From Kitasatospora sp. NBC_01266 (GTDB lineage: Bacteria; Actinomycetota; Actinomycetes; Streptomycetales; Streptomycetaceae), in contig NZ_CP108458.1 of assembly GCF_036242395.1 (NCBI RefSeq), forward strand, positions 5,270,001-5,334,000: 64,000 bases of DNA, read 5' to 3'. A program made the translations under genes and the position numbers. Under the pieces are notes generated by a model. That model had not been told where the DNA came from. It ran no database searches and saw only the letters and a program-made list of their open reading frames with translations. Below are positions 9,191-18,224 of this stretch, in pieces. How positions within the stretch are numbered: the first letter of the stretch is position 1; each line of letters starts with the position of its first letter.

Positions 9191-10402
9191 TTGAGCGCCA
9201 CTGGGAAGTCGAGCGCGACCGGTTGGTTCGCAGACCGGTTCGCCGGTCCGGCCCGGGGCCCGGCGACCGTCGGCCCGACGGGCACCTGGCCCAGGACGGC
9301 CCTGGCCCTGCCGTTCATCGGCATGGCGCTGGTGGTCTGCCTGGACTACTTCAGCACCATCGAGGTGACGGTCGAGCCGGCCCTCACCGCCGTACCCGCG
9401 CTGGCGGCGATCGTCAGCCGCCGGGTCTGGTACCCGATCCTGACCGGCTTCCTGGCCGAGTTCGCCGCCTTCGGCCTGGCCGCCTACAACCACGTGCTCG
9501 GCGAGTCGGTGCACAGCGCCACCGTCTTCGCGATCGCCCTGGTCACCGCGATCAGCTGGGTCAGCGCCACGCTGCGGGTCCGCCAGGAGCAGGCGCTGGC
9601 CGATGCCCAGCTGGTCGCCGAGATCGCCCGCCGGGTGCTGCTGCGCTCGGTGCCGGACCGGGTGGGCAGTGTGCGGGCCGCCGTGCACTACGCGGCCGCC
9701 GCCGCGCACGCCCGGATCGGCGGCGACCTCTACGAGGTGGTCAACACCCGGCACGGGGTGCGCGCGGTGGTCGGCGACGTGCGCGGCAAGGGCCTGAGCG
9801 CGGTGGAGACCGCCGCCGCCGTGCTCGGTGCCTTCCGCGAGGCCGCGCACCAGGAGCCGGCGCTGGACAAGGTGGCCGGCTGGCTGGCCGTCAGCCTGGA
9901 CCGCGCGCTGCACGAGCACGAGCACCCCGGGGTGGAGGAGGAGTTCGTCACCCTGGTGCTGATCGGGGTGGCTCCGGACGGCACCGCCGAGATCGTCAAC
10001 TGCGGCCACCCCGCGCCGCTGCTGCTGCGCGCCGACGGCGTGGTGCGGGCGCTGGAGCTGGCCGAGACGGTGCCGCCGCTGGGCGTGCTCGACCCGGCGG
10101 ACGTGGCGCCGCCGGTGCAGCGGGTGCCGTTCGAGCCCGGCGACCGGGTGCTGCTCTTCACCGACGGCGTGATCGAGGCCAGGGACCGGGCGGGCCGGTT
10201 CTATCCGCTGGCCGAGCGGCTGCCCGGCTGCGCGGCCGGCGGTCCGGTGGACGTGCTGGAGCGGCTGCACGCGGACGTGGTGCGGCACGTCGGCCGGCAG
10301 CTCGGGGACGACGCGGCGATGCTGCTGCTCCAGTACGAGCCCGCGCCGAACGGCGGGCCGCAGCAGCTGCCGCACCAGAACGGCCGGCTGGCCCGCCAGT
10401 AG
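9191..10402 (+). CDS. Membrane-anchored SpoIIE-family PP2C serine/threonine phosphatase
   Basis: A 403-residue protein with a hydrophobic N-terminal third (about residues 38-125, three to four membrane segments), a short linker and a PPM/SpoIIE domain from about residue 150. Metal-binding motifs are present: GGDLYEVV, GDVRGKG, LFTDGVIEARD and a final DDAAMLLL. Such phosphatases in actinomycetes usually dephosphorylate anti-anti-sigma proteins in partner-switching circuits; no anti-sigma partner gene is visible nearby, so the target is unknown. The start is TTG at 9191, with GGAG about ten bases upstream. Transcription is away from adnB, with a 195-base gap that holds an inverted repeat. Confidence 0.85.
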   Translation: MSATGKSSATGWFADRFAGPARGPATVGPTGTWPRTALALPFIGMALVVCLDYFSTIEVTVEPALTAVPALAAIVSRRVWYPILTGFLAEFAAFGLAAYNHVLGESVHSATVFAIALVTAISWVSATLRVRQEQALADAQLVAEIARRVLLRSVPDRVGSVRAAVHYAAAAAHARIGGDLYEVVNTRHGVRAVVGDVRGKGLSAVETAAAVLGAFREAAHQEPALDKVAGWLAVSLDRALHEHEHPGVEEEFVTLVLIGVAPDGTAEIVNCGHPAPLLLRADGVVRALELAETVPPLGVLDPADVAPPVQRVPFEPGDRVLLFTDGVIEARDRAGRFYPLAERLPGCAAGGPVDVLERLHADVVRHVGRQLGDDAAMLLLQYEPAPNGGPQQLPHQNGRLARQ

Positions 10403-10414
10403 CCGGCCCGGGCC

Positions 10415-10486
10415 GGGGCGGCGGGTCAGCGGCGGTCCGGGGCGGGGCGGCGGGTCAGCGGCGGTCCGGGGCGGGGCGGCGGGTCA
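10415..10486. repeat. 29-bp tandem repeat, about 2.5 copies, spanning the stop codon of the EEP gene
   Basis: The block GGGGCGGCGGGTCA recurs at 10415, 10444 and 10473, an exact 29-base period. The third copy contains the TCA that is the minus-strand stop codon of the EEP gene. The repeat fills the convergent gap between the phosphatase and the EEP gene. Confidence 0.8.
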
Positions 10487-11455
10487 CAGCTCCACCTCGA
10501 CCAGCAGCGGCCGGTGGTCCGAGACCCCGACCCGCGGCGCCGTGACGGTGCCCACCGCGGTGCGCGGCACCCCCACCGCCAGCACGTGGTCGAACTGCAC
10601 CGCGGGGCGGTGCGAGGGGTAGGTGGGGGTGCGGGCCAGGTCGTGCCAGCCGCGCAGCTGCGGCGAGCCCTCGCGGCCCGGGCGGCGGCGCGCGCCGGGC
10701 AGCGGGCGCTGGCGACGCAGGGCCCGCGGCTCGCGCGGACGGTGCCGGGTGCCGGGCGCGCGGTCCAGCGCGGTGGCCCCGCCCAGCACGGTGCGCGGCA
10801 CCGGGCCGACCAGGTTGAAGTCACCGAGCACCAGGTAGGGGCGCGGCAGGTCGGCGATCCAGCGCCGGATGCCGGCCAGCTGGGCCATGTTCCAGCCGGG
10901 CACGAAGGACAGGTGGGTGGCGACCACGGTGAACGGGCCGCGGTCACCCTCCAGGACGGCCGCCAGCGCCGCTCGCGGCTCGTCCGGCACCGGGGTCAGC
11001 CCGCGTCGCCCGGCCACCCGCAGCGGCAACCCGAACGGGGCGGGGGCGAACCGCCGGGCCCGCCAGTGCCGCACCGGCAGCCGGGTGAGCAGCGTGGTGC
11101 CGTAGGAGGGCAGTTCGGTGGCGGTGTCCACGTCCTGCGGGCCGTAGACCCGCAGACCCGGCACCGCCGGGTCGCGCAGCCAGCCGGCCACCGGTGCGGG
11201 GCGCCCGTGCAGCGCGGCGGCGAACCGCCAGTCGGCGGCGCCCATCGCCCGGGCGGCCACCGCGCTCTGGTCGCTCAGGCCGGAGCGCTGCTGGTACCGG
11301 TCCACCTCCTGGAGCGCCAGCACGTCGGCGTCCAGCGCGGCGATCGCCTCGTGGAGCGGCTCCGCCGCCTGTTCCGGGTAGGGCAGCGGGCTGCCGTCGG
11401 CGGCCAGCGGCTGGCCGTGCAGCAGGTTGAAGGTGGCGATGCGTAGCGGGCTCAC
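10484..11455 (-). CDS. Endonuclease/exonuclease/phosphatase (EEP, DNase I-fold) family protein
   Basis: A 323-residue EEP-superfamily protein. Characteristic pieces are RIATFNLLHG (metal-binding Asn), ALQEVDR (metal-binding Glu), VVATHLSF, LVLGDFNL and the C-terminal GVSDHRPLLVEV with the catalytic Asp-His pair. The substrate (DNA, a phospholipid or another phosphoester) cannot be told from the sequence. No secretion signal is evident. The GTG at 11455 fits the domain start; the frame remains open to 11506, but that would run into the padR operator. It is transcribed divergently from padR. The stop lies within a 29-bp tandem repeat. Confidence 0.8.
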   Translation of the reverse strand: MSPLRIATFNLLHGQPLAADGSPLPYPEQAAEPLHEAIAALDADVLALQEVDRYQQRSGLSDQSAVAARAMGAADWRFAAALHGRPAPVAGWLRDPAVPGLRVYGPQDVDTATELPSYGTTLLTRLPVRHWRARRFAPAPFGLPLRVAGRRGLTPVPDEPRAALAAVLEGDRGPFTVVATHLSFVPGWNMAQLAGIRRWIADLPRPYLVLGDFNLVGPVPRTVLGGATALDRAPGTRHRPREPRALRRQRPLPGARRRPGREGSPQLRGWHDLARTPTYPSHRPAVQFDHVLAVGVPRTAVGTVTAPRVGVSDHRPLLVEVEL

Positions 11456-11489
11456 ATCTGGTGACGGTACGCCAGCCGGGTCGGCAAGC

Positions 11490-11528
11490 TTGAGACTGGG
11501 CTGCATACCGGGTATACATACCTGGTAT
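11490..11528 (+). promoter_or_regulatory. padR promoter and tandem palindromic operator; leaderless transcript predicted
   Basis: A -35 TTGAGA (11490-11495) and -10 TATACA (11513-11518) are separated by 17 bases, which puts the transcription start at or next to the ATG (11527-11529). Two palindromes of the form ATACC-N-GGTAT lie at 11505-11515 and 11518-11528, exactly 13 bases apart. They cover the -10 and the first two bases of the start codon. This is the kind of dyad bound by PadR-family repressors, so autoregulation is likely (inference). Confidence 0.65.
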
Positions 11529-12129
11529 GTCCATCAGACACGGTCTGCTCGCCCTGCTCGACCAGGGACCCCGTTACGGCTACCAGTTGCGCGTCGAGTT
11601 CGAAGCCAGGACCGGTGCCACCTGGCCGTTGAACGTCGGTCAGGTCTACACCACGCTCGGCCGACTGGAGCGGGACGGCCTGGTCGTCCCGGACGGTGAG
11701 GACGAGGAGGGGCACCTCTTCTACGCGGTCACCGAGAAGGGACGCGAGGAGCTGCGCGCCTGGTTCGACACACCGGTGCCGCGGACCAACCCGCCCAGGG
11801 ACGAGCTGGCGATCAAGCTCGCGATGGCGGTGACCGTGCCCGGGGTGGACGTGCACGCGGTCGTCCAGGCGCAGCGCCGGCACAGCATCCAGGCGCTGCA
11901 GGACTACACCCGGCTCAAGGCCCGGGCGCTGGCGGGCGAGAGTGCCGCCGGCGCCCAGGGAGCCGAGCTGGCCTGGCTGCTGGTGCTGGAGCAGCTGATC
12001 TTCCAGGCCGAGGCCGAGGTCCGCTGGCTGGACCACTGCGAGACCCGGCTGGCCAACCACCGCGAGCGGCAGAGCGCCGCGGCCGCGACTTCCGAGGCGC
12101 CCGCGCGGCGCCGATCCAAGCAACACTAG
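11527..12129 (+). CDS. PadR-family transcriptional regulator
   Basis: A 200-residue protein that begins directly with the PadR winged helix (HGLLALLDQGPRYGYQL, then VYTTLGRLERDGLV, residues about 5-70). It ends in a helical dimerisation/effector region with LLVLEQLIFQAEAEVRWLD. PadR proteins are usually repressors of adjacent transporter genes and respond to small toxic ligands. The ABC transporter genes follow after eight bases on the same strand, so padR-ABC-permease is probably one operon. The start codon overlaps the predicted operator and there is no room for a Shine-Dalgarno sequence, suggesting leaderless translation. Confidence 0.9.
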   Translation: MSIRHGLLALLDQGPRYGYQLRVEFEARTGATWPLNVGQVYTTLGRLERDGLVVPDGEDEEGHLFYAVTEKGREELRAWFDTPVPRTNPPRDELAIKLAMAVTVPGVDVHAVVQAQRRHSIQALQDYTRLKARALAGESAAGAQGAELAWLLVLEQLIFQAEAEVRWLDHCETRLANHRERQSAAAATSEAPARRRSKQH

Positions 12130-12137
12130 GGGGAACG

Positions 12138-12908
12138 TTGAACGACACTCGGTTTCCCGACCGTACCGAGCCCGTGCTGGAACTGGACCAGGTGTCCCGG
12201 GTACACGGCCAGGGCGAGGCTCAGGTCCAGGCGTTGCGTGGAGTGGATCTGCGGGTCTATCCAGGGGAGTTCGTGGCGGTGATGGGCCCGTCGGGGTCCG
12301 GCAAGTCGACCTTGCTGACCTTGGCGGGTGGCCTGGACAGCCCCAGTGCGGGGCGGGTGGTGGTGGAGGGGCGTTCGCTGGGGGAGCTGTCGCGGCGGGG
12401 CTTGGCGCAGGTGCGGCGGCGGGCGATCGGGTACGTGTTCCAGGACTACAACCTGATACCGGCGTTGACGGCGGCGGAGAACATCATGCTGCCCCGGGAG
12501 TTGGACGGGATCTCGACCCGGGCGGCGCGGCGTGAGGCGCAGGCGGCGCTGGAGGAGGTCGGGATCGGGGAGTTGGCGGATCGCTTCCCCGACGACATGT
12601 CGGGTGGCCAGCAGCAGCGGGTGGCGATCGCGCGGGCGCTGATCGGGGACCGGCGGCTGGTGCTGGCGGACGAGCCGACCGGCGCGCTGGACTCGACCAC
12701 GGGTGAGTCGGTGCTGGCGGTGCTGCGGGCGCGCTGCGACGCGGGGGCGGCCGCGATGATGGTCACCCACGAGCCGCGGCACGCCGCCTGGGCCGACCGC
12801 GTGGTCTTCCTGCGCGACGGCCGCCTGGTCGACGAGACCGGTCGGCAGAACGCCGAATCGCTGCTGGTCACCGCGGCCACCAACAGCCTTGATCGGCCGG
12901 AGTCGTGA
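12138..12908 (+). CDS. ABC transporter ATP-binding protein (MacB/LolD-type)
   Basis: A 256-residue ATPase subunit. Walker A GPSGSGKS lies at about residues 51-58, Q-loop VFQDYN, signature MSGGQQQRVAIAR, Walker B LVLADEPTGALDS, and the H-loop histidine in MVTHEPRHA. The GAL(D) extension and MSGGQQQR are typical of ATPases partnering FtsX/MacB-type permeases. The likely start is TTG at 12138 behind AGGGGGA, just after padR; its stop overlaps the start of the permease gene, so the two subunits are translationally coupled. The cargo is unknown; antibiotic or lipid export under PadR control is an inference. Confidence 0.92.
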   Translation: MNDTRFPDRTEPVLELDQVSRVHGQGEAQVQALRGVDLRVYPGEFVAVMGPSGSGKSTLLTLAGGLDSPSAGRVVVEGRSLGELSRRGLAQVRRRAIGYVFQDYNLIPALTAAENIMLPRELDGISTRAARREAQAALEEVGIGELADRFPDDMSGGQQQRVAIARALIGDRRLVLADEPTGALDSTTGESVLAVLRARCDAGAAAMMVTHEPRHAAWADRVVFLRDGRLVDETGRQNAESLLVTAATNSLDRPES

Positions 12909-15709
12909 TGAGGCCCGGGGCGTGGAAGGTCGCGCTGCGGATCGCCCGCCGCGACGCGCTGCGGGCCAAGGGCCGCAGCCTGCTGGTGCTGGCCATGATC
13001 GCGCTGCCGGTGCTCGGCGTCACGGGTATCGACGTGGTCTACCGCAGCAGCACCCTGACCGCCGCCGAGCGGGCCGACCGCGAGCTGGGCCGCGCCGACC
13101 TGCTGCTCGAATCGCACATGCGCGGCGGCACCATCATCCAGGCGCCGTTCGCCGGCGACGGCGAGTTCGACGATCCGTCCGGCACGCCGGCCACCGCTCA
13201 GCAGCAACAGCGCAGCCGGCAGACCGATCCGGCCGCGCTGGCCGCCCAACTGCTGCCGACCGGCTCGGTGCTGGTCCCGCTGGTGGAGAATCAGCAGCTG
13301 CAGGCCACCAGCGCCACGGGGATCCTGCCGACCGAGGCGGCCGAGGCCGACCTGACCGACCCGATCTGGCACGGCAGGCTCAACCTGGTCCGCGGCCGGG
13401 CCCCGGTGGACGCCCACCAGATCGCCGTCACCCAGAACTTCCTGAAGGACTCCGGGCTGAAGCTCGGCGGCACCACGAAGCTGCAGGGCCTGGGCGATGC
13501 GCCGTTCACCATCACCGGCGTGGCCGAGTACCCGGACCAGCTCGATCTCGACGCCGTGGTCGCCCGCCCGGGCGTGCTGGGCGGCGGGCAGTCCTCGGAC
13601 GCCGGCCCGGGTACCGGCTCGGCGAGCAGTTGGCTGGTGCGACTGCCGGCCGGCGCCACCGTCGACTGGGCCAAGGTGCAGGAGCTGAACCAGTACGGCT
13701 TCGCGGCCACTTCGCGCAGCGTGGTGCTGCACCCGCCGGCCCGTTCCCAGGTGCCGTACTACGTCAAGCAGGACAGCGAGCCGCACGGTGGCCGCCTCGA
13801 CCAGACCGTGGTGGTGATGCTGGTCACCGTCGCCGGCATGGCCCTGCTGGAGATCGTGCTGCTCGCGGGCCCCGCCTTCGCCGTCGGGGCCCGGCGCTCC
13901 CGGCGGCAGCTGGGGCTGCTGGCCGCCGCCGGCGGCGACCGGGCGCAGGTGCGCGCGGTGGTGCTGGGCGGCGGGGTGGTGCTGGGCCTGGCCGGGGCGG
14001 CGATCGGTGTGCTGCTGGCCGTGCTGCTGGTGGCGGTCACCCGGCCGTGGACCGAGCCGCTGGCCGGCCGACGCTTCGGTGAGTTGCGAGTGGTCCCGCT
14101 CGACGTGCTCGGCATCATCGCGATCGGCCTGGTCACCGGGCTGCTCGCGGCCGTCGTACCGGCGATCCAGGCCTCCCGGCAGGACGTGGTGGCCGCGCTC
14201 ACCGGCCGTGGCGGGGTCAAGCCGCCGTCCAAGCGGCTCACCGCGCTCGGCTTGCTGATGGTGGGCGGCGGGGCGGCGCTCGCGCTGCTCGGCGCGACCC
14301 GCGGGCTGGGCAGCCGCAGCACGGCGGTGCTCGGCGGCTCGATGCTCGCGGAGCTGGGCATGGTCGCCTGCACCCCGATGGTGGTCGGCCTCTTCGGCAA
14401 GCTGGGCCGCTGGCTGCCGCTGGGCCCCCGGCTGGCGCTGCGCGACTCGGTGCGGCACCGCGGCCGGACCGCGCCGGCGGTGGCCGCCGTGATGGCGGCG
14501 GTGGCCGGGGCGGTCGCGGTGGGCATCTACACCGCGAGCGCCGACGAGGCGGACCGGCAGTCCTACGAGCCGTCGGGACCGAGCAAGTCGGTGAGCCTGA
14601 GCTTCGCCAGCTTCAACGCCAAGAGCGGCGGCCCGGCGGTCCTGGCCGACCAGCGGGCTGCCGTCGAGCGCTCCATCCCGGCCCTCGGGCCCCGCGCCGA
14701 CGTCCGGACCGTGCGTTACCCGGCCGGCTGCGCCGCGACCGCCGACCGGTGCGGTCAGGTGATGGCCGAGCCGTCACCGGCACAGCGCTGCCCGCTGGAC
14801 GACGACCCGAACCACGGTCCGGACGTGGGCGACCCGCGCTGCGAGGAGGGGCCGCTGTACGGCAGTTCCTTCGGTTCGGTCGTGATCGGTGACGCCACCG
14901 TCCTGCACAACCTGCTGAACCTGCCCGACAGCGTCGCCGAGCAGGCCGCGGCCGACGGCCGGGTGCTGGTCTTCGACCAGAAGTTGTTCCAGGACGGGAA
15001 GGCCTTCATCCGCCTCCAGGATCCCTATCCGCAGGACGCGCAGACCCCGGAGGACTTCTCGAAGACACCACCGAGCCACGAGGTCACGGCGGACGCCGTG
15101 CTGAGGCCGCTGCCGAACCCGCCCGTGGGGATGTTCATGACCCCGCAGACCGCTGCCCGGCTCGGGCTGGACACCGTCGACGCCGGCTCGGTCTGGCTGC
15201 CGAGCGCGATGCCGACCTCGGCCGCCGAGCAGCACGCCCGTGCCCAGCTCGCGGCCGTCACCGCGCAGAGCGGGAACTTCTACGTCGAACGCGGCTACCA
15301 GCAGCAGCACAGCCTGATCGAGCTCGGCCTGACCGGCTTCGCCGTCCTGGTGGCGCTGGGCGCGGCGGGCATCGCCACCGGTCTGGCCTCCGCCGACTCG
15401 CAGCAGGACCTGACCACGCTGGCCGCGGTCGGTGCGGAGCCGCGGATCCGGCGCACGCTCTCCGGCTTCCAGTGCGGGGTGATCGCGGCGATGGGCGCGG
15501 TGCTCGGCACGGTCTGCGGGACGGTGCCGGCGGTGGCGTTGCGACGGGTCCAGGGGATGGCCTCCTCGCCGATGGACCACTCGCACACGGTGATCGCCTT
15601 CCCCTGGACGACAATCGCGATGACCCTGGTCGGGCTGCCGGTGCTGGCCGTGCTGCTGGCCACCGTGCTGACCCGCTCGCGGATCACGCTGCTGCGGCGT
15701 GCCGGGTAG
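12905..15709 (+). CDS. ABC transporter permease, FtsX-type, with large extracytoplasmic domains
   Basis: A 934-residue permease. It has an N-terminal membrane segment (about residues 22-45), a large external domain, three or four membrane segments near 300-420, further membrane segments near 440-545, a second external domain and a final membrane cluster (about 800-930). The duplicated FtsX-like layout is typical of actinobacterial transporters controlled by PadR or two-component systems. A GTG at 12905 (4-base GTGA overlap with the ATPase gene) and an ATG at 12908 are both possible starts. The transport substrate cannot be inferred. An intrinsic terminator follows at 15728. Confidence 0.88.
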   Translation: MMRPGAWKVALRIARRDALRAKGRSLLVLAMIALPVLGVTGIDVVYRSSTLTAAERADRELGRADLLLESHMRGGTIIQAPFAGDGEFDDPSGTPATAQQQQRSRQTDPAALAAQLLPTGSVLVPLVENQQLQATSATGILPTEAAEADLTDPIWHGRLNLVRGRAPVDAHQIAVTQNFLKDSGLKLGGTTKLQGLGDAPFTITGVAEYPDQLDLDAVVARPGVLGGGQSSDAGPGTGSASSWLVRLPAGATVDWAKVQELNQYGFAATSRSVVLHPPARSQVPYYVKQDSEPHGGRLDQTVVVMLVTVAGMALLEIVLLAGPAFAVGARRSRRQLGLLAAAGGDRAQVRAVVLGGGVVLGLAGAAIGVLLAVLLVAVTRPWTEPLAGRRFGELRVVPLDVLGIIAIGLVTGLLAAVVPAIQASRQDVVAALTGRGGVKPPSKRLTALGLLMVGGGAALALLGATRGLGSRSTAVLGGSMLAELGMVACTPMVVGLFGKLGRWLPLGPRLALRDSVRHRGRTAPAVAAVMAAVAGAVAVGIYTASADEADRQSYEPSGPSKSVSLSFASFNAKSGGPAVLADQRAAVERSIPALGPRADVRTVRYPAGCAATADRCGQVMAEPSPAQRCPLDDDPNHGPDVGDPRCEEGPLYGSSFGSVVIGDATVLHNLLNLPDSVAEQAAADGRVLVFDQKLFQDGKAFIRLQDPYPQDAQTPEDFSKTPPSHEVTADAVLRPLPNPPVGMFMTPQTAARLGLDTVDAGSVWLPSAMPTSAAEQHARAQLAAVTAQSGNFYVERGYQQQHSLIELGLTGFAVLVALGAAGIATGLASADSQQDLTTLAAVGAEPRIRRTLSGFQCGVIAAMGAVLGTVCGTVPAVALRRVQGMASSPMDHSHTVIAFPWTTIAMTLVGLPVLAVLLATVLTRSRITLLRRAG

Positions 15710-15727
15710 CGGGTGACGGAGGTTACA

Positions 15728-15763
15728 CGTCGCTGTGGTCCCGGGGCGCGGACCACAGCGACG
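15728..15763 (+). terminator. Intrinsic terminator hairpin after the padR-ABC operon
   Basis: A perfect 14-bp stem (15728-15741 with 15750-15763) and an 8-base loop lie just after the permease stop. There is no long U-tract, as is usual in high-GC actinomycetes. Confidence 0.7.
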
Positions 15764-15795
15764 CGCGGCGGGCCCGGCGAACTAAAGTCGTCCGC

Positions 15796-17208
15796 ATGAC
15801 GAAAACCCCGGACAGCGCCGTCCGCTCCTTCATCGATCAGCACGAGGCCGCCTTTCTGGCGGACCTCACCGACTGGCTCCGGATCCCCTCGATCGGGGCG
15901 GATCCGGAGCGGGCGGGCGACGTCCGCCGATCGGCCGACTGGCTGGTGGCGAAGCTGCGGGAGACGGGGTTCCCGGTGGCGGAGGTCTGGGAGACCGACG
16001 GCTTGCCGGCGGTCTTCGCCGAGTGGCCCTCGGGCGAGGCCGACGCGCCGACCGTGCTGCTCTACGGCCACCACGACGTCCAGCCGGCCGCCAAGGCGGA
16101 CGGCTGGGACACCGAGCCGTTCGAGCCGGTGGTGGTCGGCAACCGGCTGTACGCGCGGGGCGCGGCCGACGACAAGGGCCAGGTCTTCTTCCACACGCTC
16201 GGCCTGCGCGCCCACCTGGCCGCCACCGGGCGCACCTCGCCGGCCGTCAACCTCAAGCTGCTGATCGAGGGCGAGGAGGAGTCCGGCTCGCCGAACTTCG
16301 GCGCGCTGCTGCGTCGCGAGGCGTCGCGGCTCACCGCCGACCTGGTCTTCGTCTCGGACACCGGGATGTGGAGCGAGAGCACCCCCACCATCTGCACCGG
16401 GATGCGCGGCAAGGCCGACTGCCAGATCGACCTGTTCGGTCCGGACAGCGACATCCACTCCGGCTCCTTCGGCGGCGCCGTGCCCAACCCGGCGACCACC
16501 GCGGCCGAACTCGCCGCCGCGCTGCACGACGGCGACCGGCGGGTCGCGGTGCCCGGCTTCTACGACGGCGTGATCGAGCTGACCGAGCGGGAGCGCGAGC
16601 TCTTCGCGAAGCTGCCCTTCGACGAGGCGGCCTGGCTGACGACCGCCAAGTCGCACGGCACCCAGGGCGAGGCCGGCTACTCGACCCTGGAACGGGTCTG
16701 GGCCCGGCCGACCGCCGAGGTCAACGGGATCTGGGGCGGCTACACCGGCCCCGGCAGCAAGACCATCGTGCCCGCCCAGGCGCACCTGAAGATCTCCTTC
16801 CGGCTGGTGGCCGGCCAGGACACCGAGCGGGTCGAGCAGGCCATCGCCGACTGGGTGGCCGCACAGCTGCCGGCCGGCATCCGGCACGAGATCACCTTCC
16901 GCGCGGCCACCCGCCCCTGCCTGACCCCGCTGGACCACCCGGCGCTGCGGTCCACCGTGCGGGCGATGGAGCGGGCTTTCGAGCAGGAGATCCTCTTCAC
17001 CCGCGAGGGCGGGTCCGGGCCAGCGGCCGACCTGCAGGACGTGCTCGGGGCGCCGGTGCTCTTCCTCGGTATCTCGGTGCCCTCCGACGGCTGGCACTCG
17101 GTGAACGAGAAGGTCGAGCTGGATCTGCTGCGCAAGGGCGTGGAGGCGGCCGCCTACCTCTGGGGCGACCTGGCCGAGAACTACCGGCCGGCGGCCGGGG
17201 ACCACTGA
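15796..17208 (+). CDS. M20-family metallodipeptidase
   Basis: A 470-residue dipeptidase of the M20/M25/M40 clan. Zinc-site motifs are present: YGHHDVQP, the bridging Asp in GAADDKGQ, and the catalytic Glu-Glu in IEGEEESGS. The later SVPSDGWHSVNE contains the last metal-ligand histidine. The dimerisation lobe runs from about residue 195 to 350. These enzymes hydrolyse dipeptides in the cytosol, and some actinobacterial relatives act on cysteinyl-glycine-like substrates; the exact substrate is unknown. The ATG at 15796 was chosen because the family start (MTKTPDSAVRSFIDQH) fits there, although the frame stays open upstream into the permease gene. Confidence 0.9.
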   Translation: MTKTPDSAVRSFIDQHEAAFLADLTDWLRIPSIGADPERAGDVRRSADWLVAKLRETGFPVAEVWETDGLPAVFAEWPSGEADAPTVLLYGHHDVQPAAKADGWDTEPFEPVVVGNRLYARGAADDKGQVFFHTLGLRAHLAATGRTSPAVNLKLLIEGEEESGSPNFGALLRREASRLTADLVFVSDTGMWSESTPTICTGMRGKADCQIDLFGPDSDIHSGSFGGAVPNPATTAAELAAALHDGDRRVAVPGFYDGVIELTERERELFAKLPFDEAAWLTTAKSHGTQGEAGYSTLERVWARPTAEVNGIWGGYTGPGSKTIVPAQAHLKISFRLVAGQDTERVEQAIADWVAAQLPAGIRHEITFRAATRPCLTPLDHPALRSTVRAMERAFEQEILFTREGGSGPAADLQDVLGAPVLFLGISVPSDGWHSVNEKVELDLLRKGVEAAAYLWGDLAENYRPAAGDH

Positions 17209-17236
17209 AGATCTGTGATCGGGGACGGACCGACCA

Positions 17237-18178
17237 ATGAGCACCTTGCCTGAGACCGAAACGCCGCCGCGGCTCGCCCTGGCCCGGGCCGGGGTCGACC
17301 GGGCCGCGCAGCACCGGCTGGACGAGCCCTGGCTGGCCGCCGCCTGGAGCCACCCCAGTACGAAGGTGCTGCCGATCTCCGGCGGCGAGGCCTTCGTGGT
17401 GGACACCGACCGGGGCGCCGAGCTGGTCCTGCTGCCCTCCTTCGAGGCACCGCAGACCGGGGACCGGTACTTCCTGGGCACCGACGACGACGGTGTCTCC
17501 TACTTCGCGCTGGCCGGCGAGAGCCTGCCCGGCCGGCTGGACGGCGACGCCCGCCCGGCCGGGCTGCGCGAGGTCGGCGGCACCCTGTCGGACCGCGACG
17601 CGGGCCTGCTGGTGCATGCGGTGGCCCTGGAGCACTGGCACCGGCTGCACAGCTTCTGCTCCCGCTGCGGGCACCCGACCGAGAAGGCGGGCGCCGGCCA
17701 CCTGCGCCGCTGCACCTCCTGCGCGGCCGAGCACTACCCGCGCACCGACCCGGCGGTGATCATGATGATCACCGATGAGCAGGACCGCTGCCTGCTGGGT
17801 CGCCAGGCGCTCTGGCCGGAGGGCCGCTGGTCCACCCTGGCCGGGTTCGTCGAGCCGGGTGAGTCGATCGAGCAGGCGGTGGCCCGCGAGGTCTTCGAGG
17901 AGGCCGGGGTGCGGGTCGGCGAGGTCGCCTATGTGGCCAGCCAGCCCTGGCCGTTCCCGGCCAGCCTGATGCTCGGCTTCGTCGGCCGGGCCGAGCCGGG
18001 CGGCACCGAGATCACGGTGGACGGCGAGGAGCTGGCCGAGGCGCGCTGGTTCTCCCGCGAGGAGCTGCGGGCCGGGATGGAGTCCGGGGAGATCCTGCCG
18101 CCGTCGGGGATCTCGATCGCCCGGCACCTGATCGAGCGCTGGTACGGCGGCCCGATGCCGAGCACCGCGCGCTGGTAG
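17237..18178 (+). CDS. nudC: NAD(+) diphosphatase NudC
   Basis: A 313-residue Nudix enzyme with the full NudC layout. A zinc ribbon of C141-x2-C144 and C159-x2-C162 is followed by a Nudix box starting at G203 (GFVEPGES then REVFEEAG). The family-specific SQPWPFPAS motif follows at about residues 236-244. NudC cleaves NAD(H) to NMN(H) and AMP and can remove NAD caps from RNA 5' ends. It starts 28 bases after the dipeptidase gene, on the same strand, so co-transcription is likely. A strong hairpin terminator follows. nudC lies near adnAB, mycoredoxin and uvrD2 in mycobacteria too. Confidence 0.93.
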   Translation: MSTLPETETPPRLALARAGVDRAAQHRLDEPWLAAAWSHPSTKVLPISGGEAFVVDTDRGAELVLLPSFEAPQTGDRYFLGTDDDGVSYFALAGESLPGRLDGDARPAGLREVGGTLSDRDAGLLVHAVALEHWHRLHSFCSRCGHPTEKAGAGHLRRCTSCAAEHYPRTDPAVIMMITDEQDRCLLGRQALWPEGRWSTLAGFVEPGESIEQAVAREVFEEAGVRVGEVAYVASQPWPFPASLMLGFVGRAEPGGTEITVDGEELAEARWFSREELRAGMESGEILPPSGISIARHLIERWYGGPMPSTARW

Positions 18179-18189
18179 CGGAAATGGCA

Positions 18190-18224
18190 GGGGGGCGTGC
18201 GGAAATTAATCCGCGCCCCCCTTT
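18190..18224 (+). terminator. Intrinsic terminator after nudC
   Basis: A G/C-rich stem (GGGGGGCG-T-GCGGA paired with TCCGC-GCCCCCC, one bulge) around AATTAA, followed by TTT at 18222-18224. It is a classical rho-independent terminator. Confidence 0.8.

Noticed and set aside
12446-14458. 670-codon minus-strand frame opposite the ABC transporter
   Set aside because: Shadow of the ATPase and permease genes, whose motifs are unambiguous.
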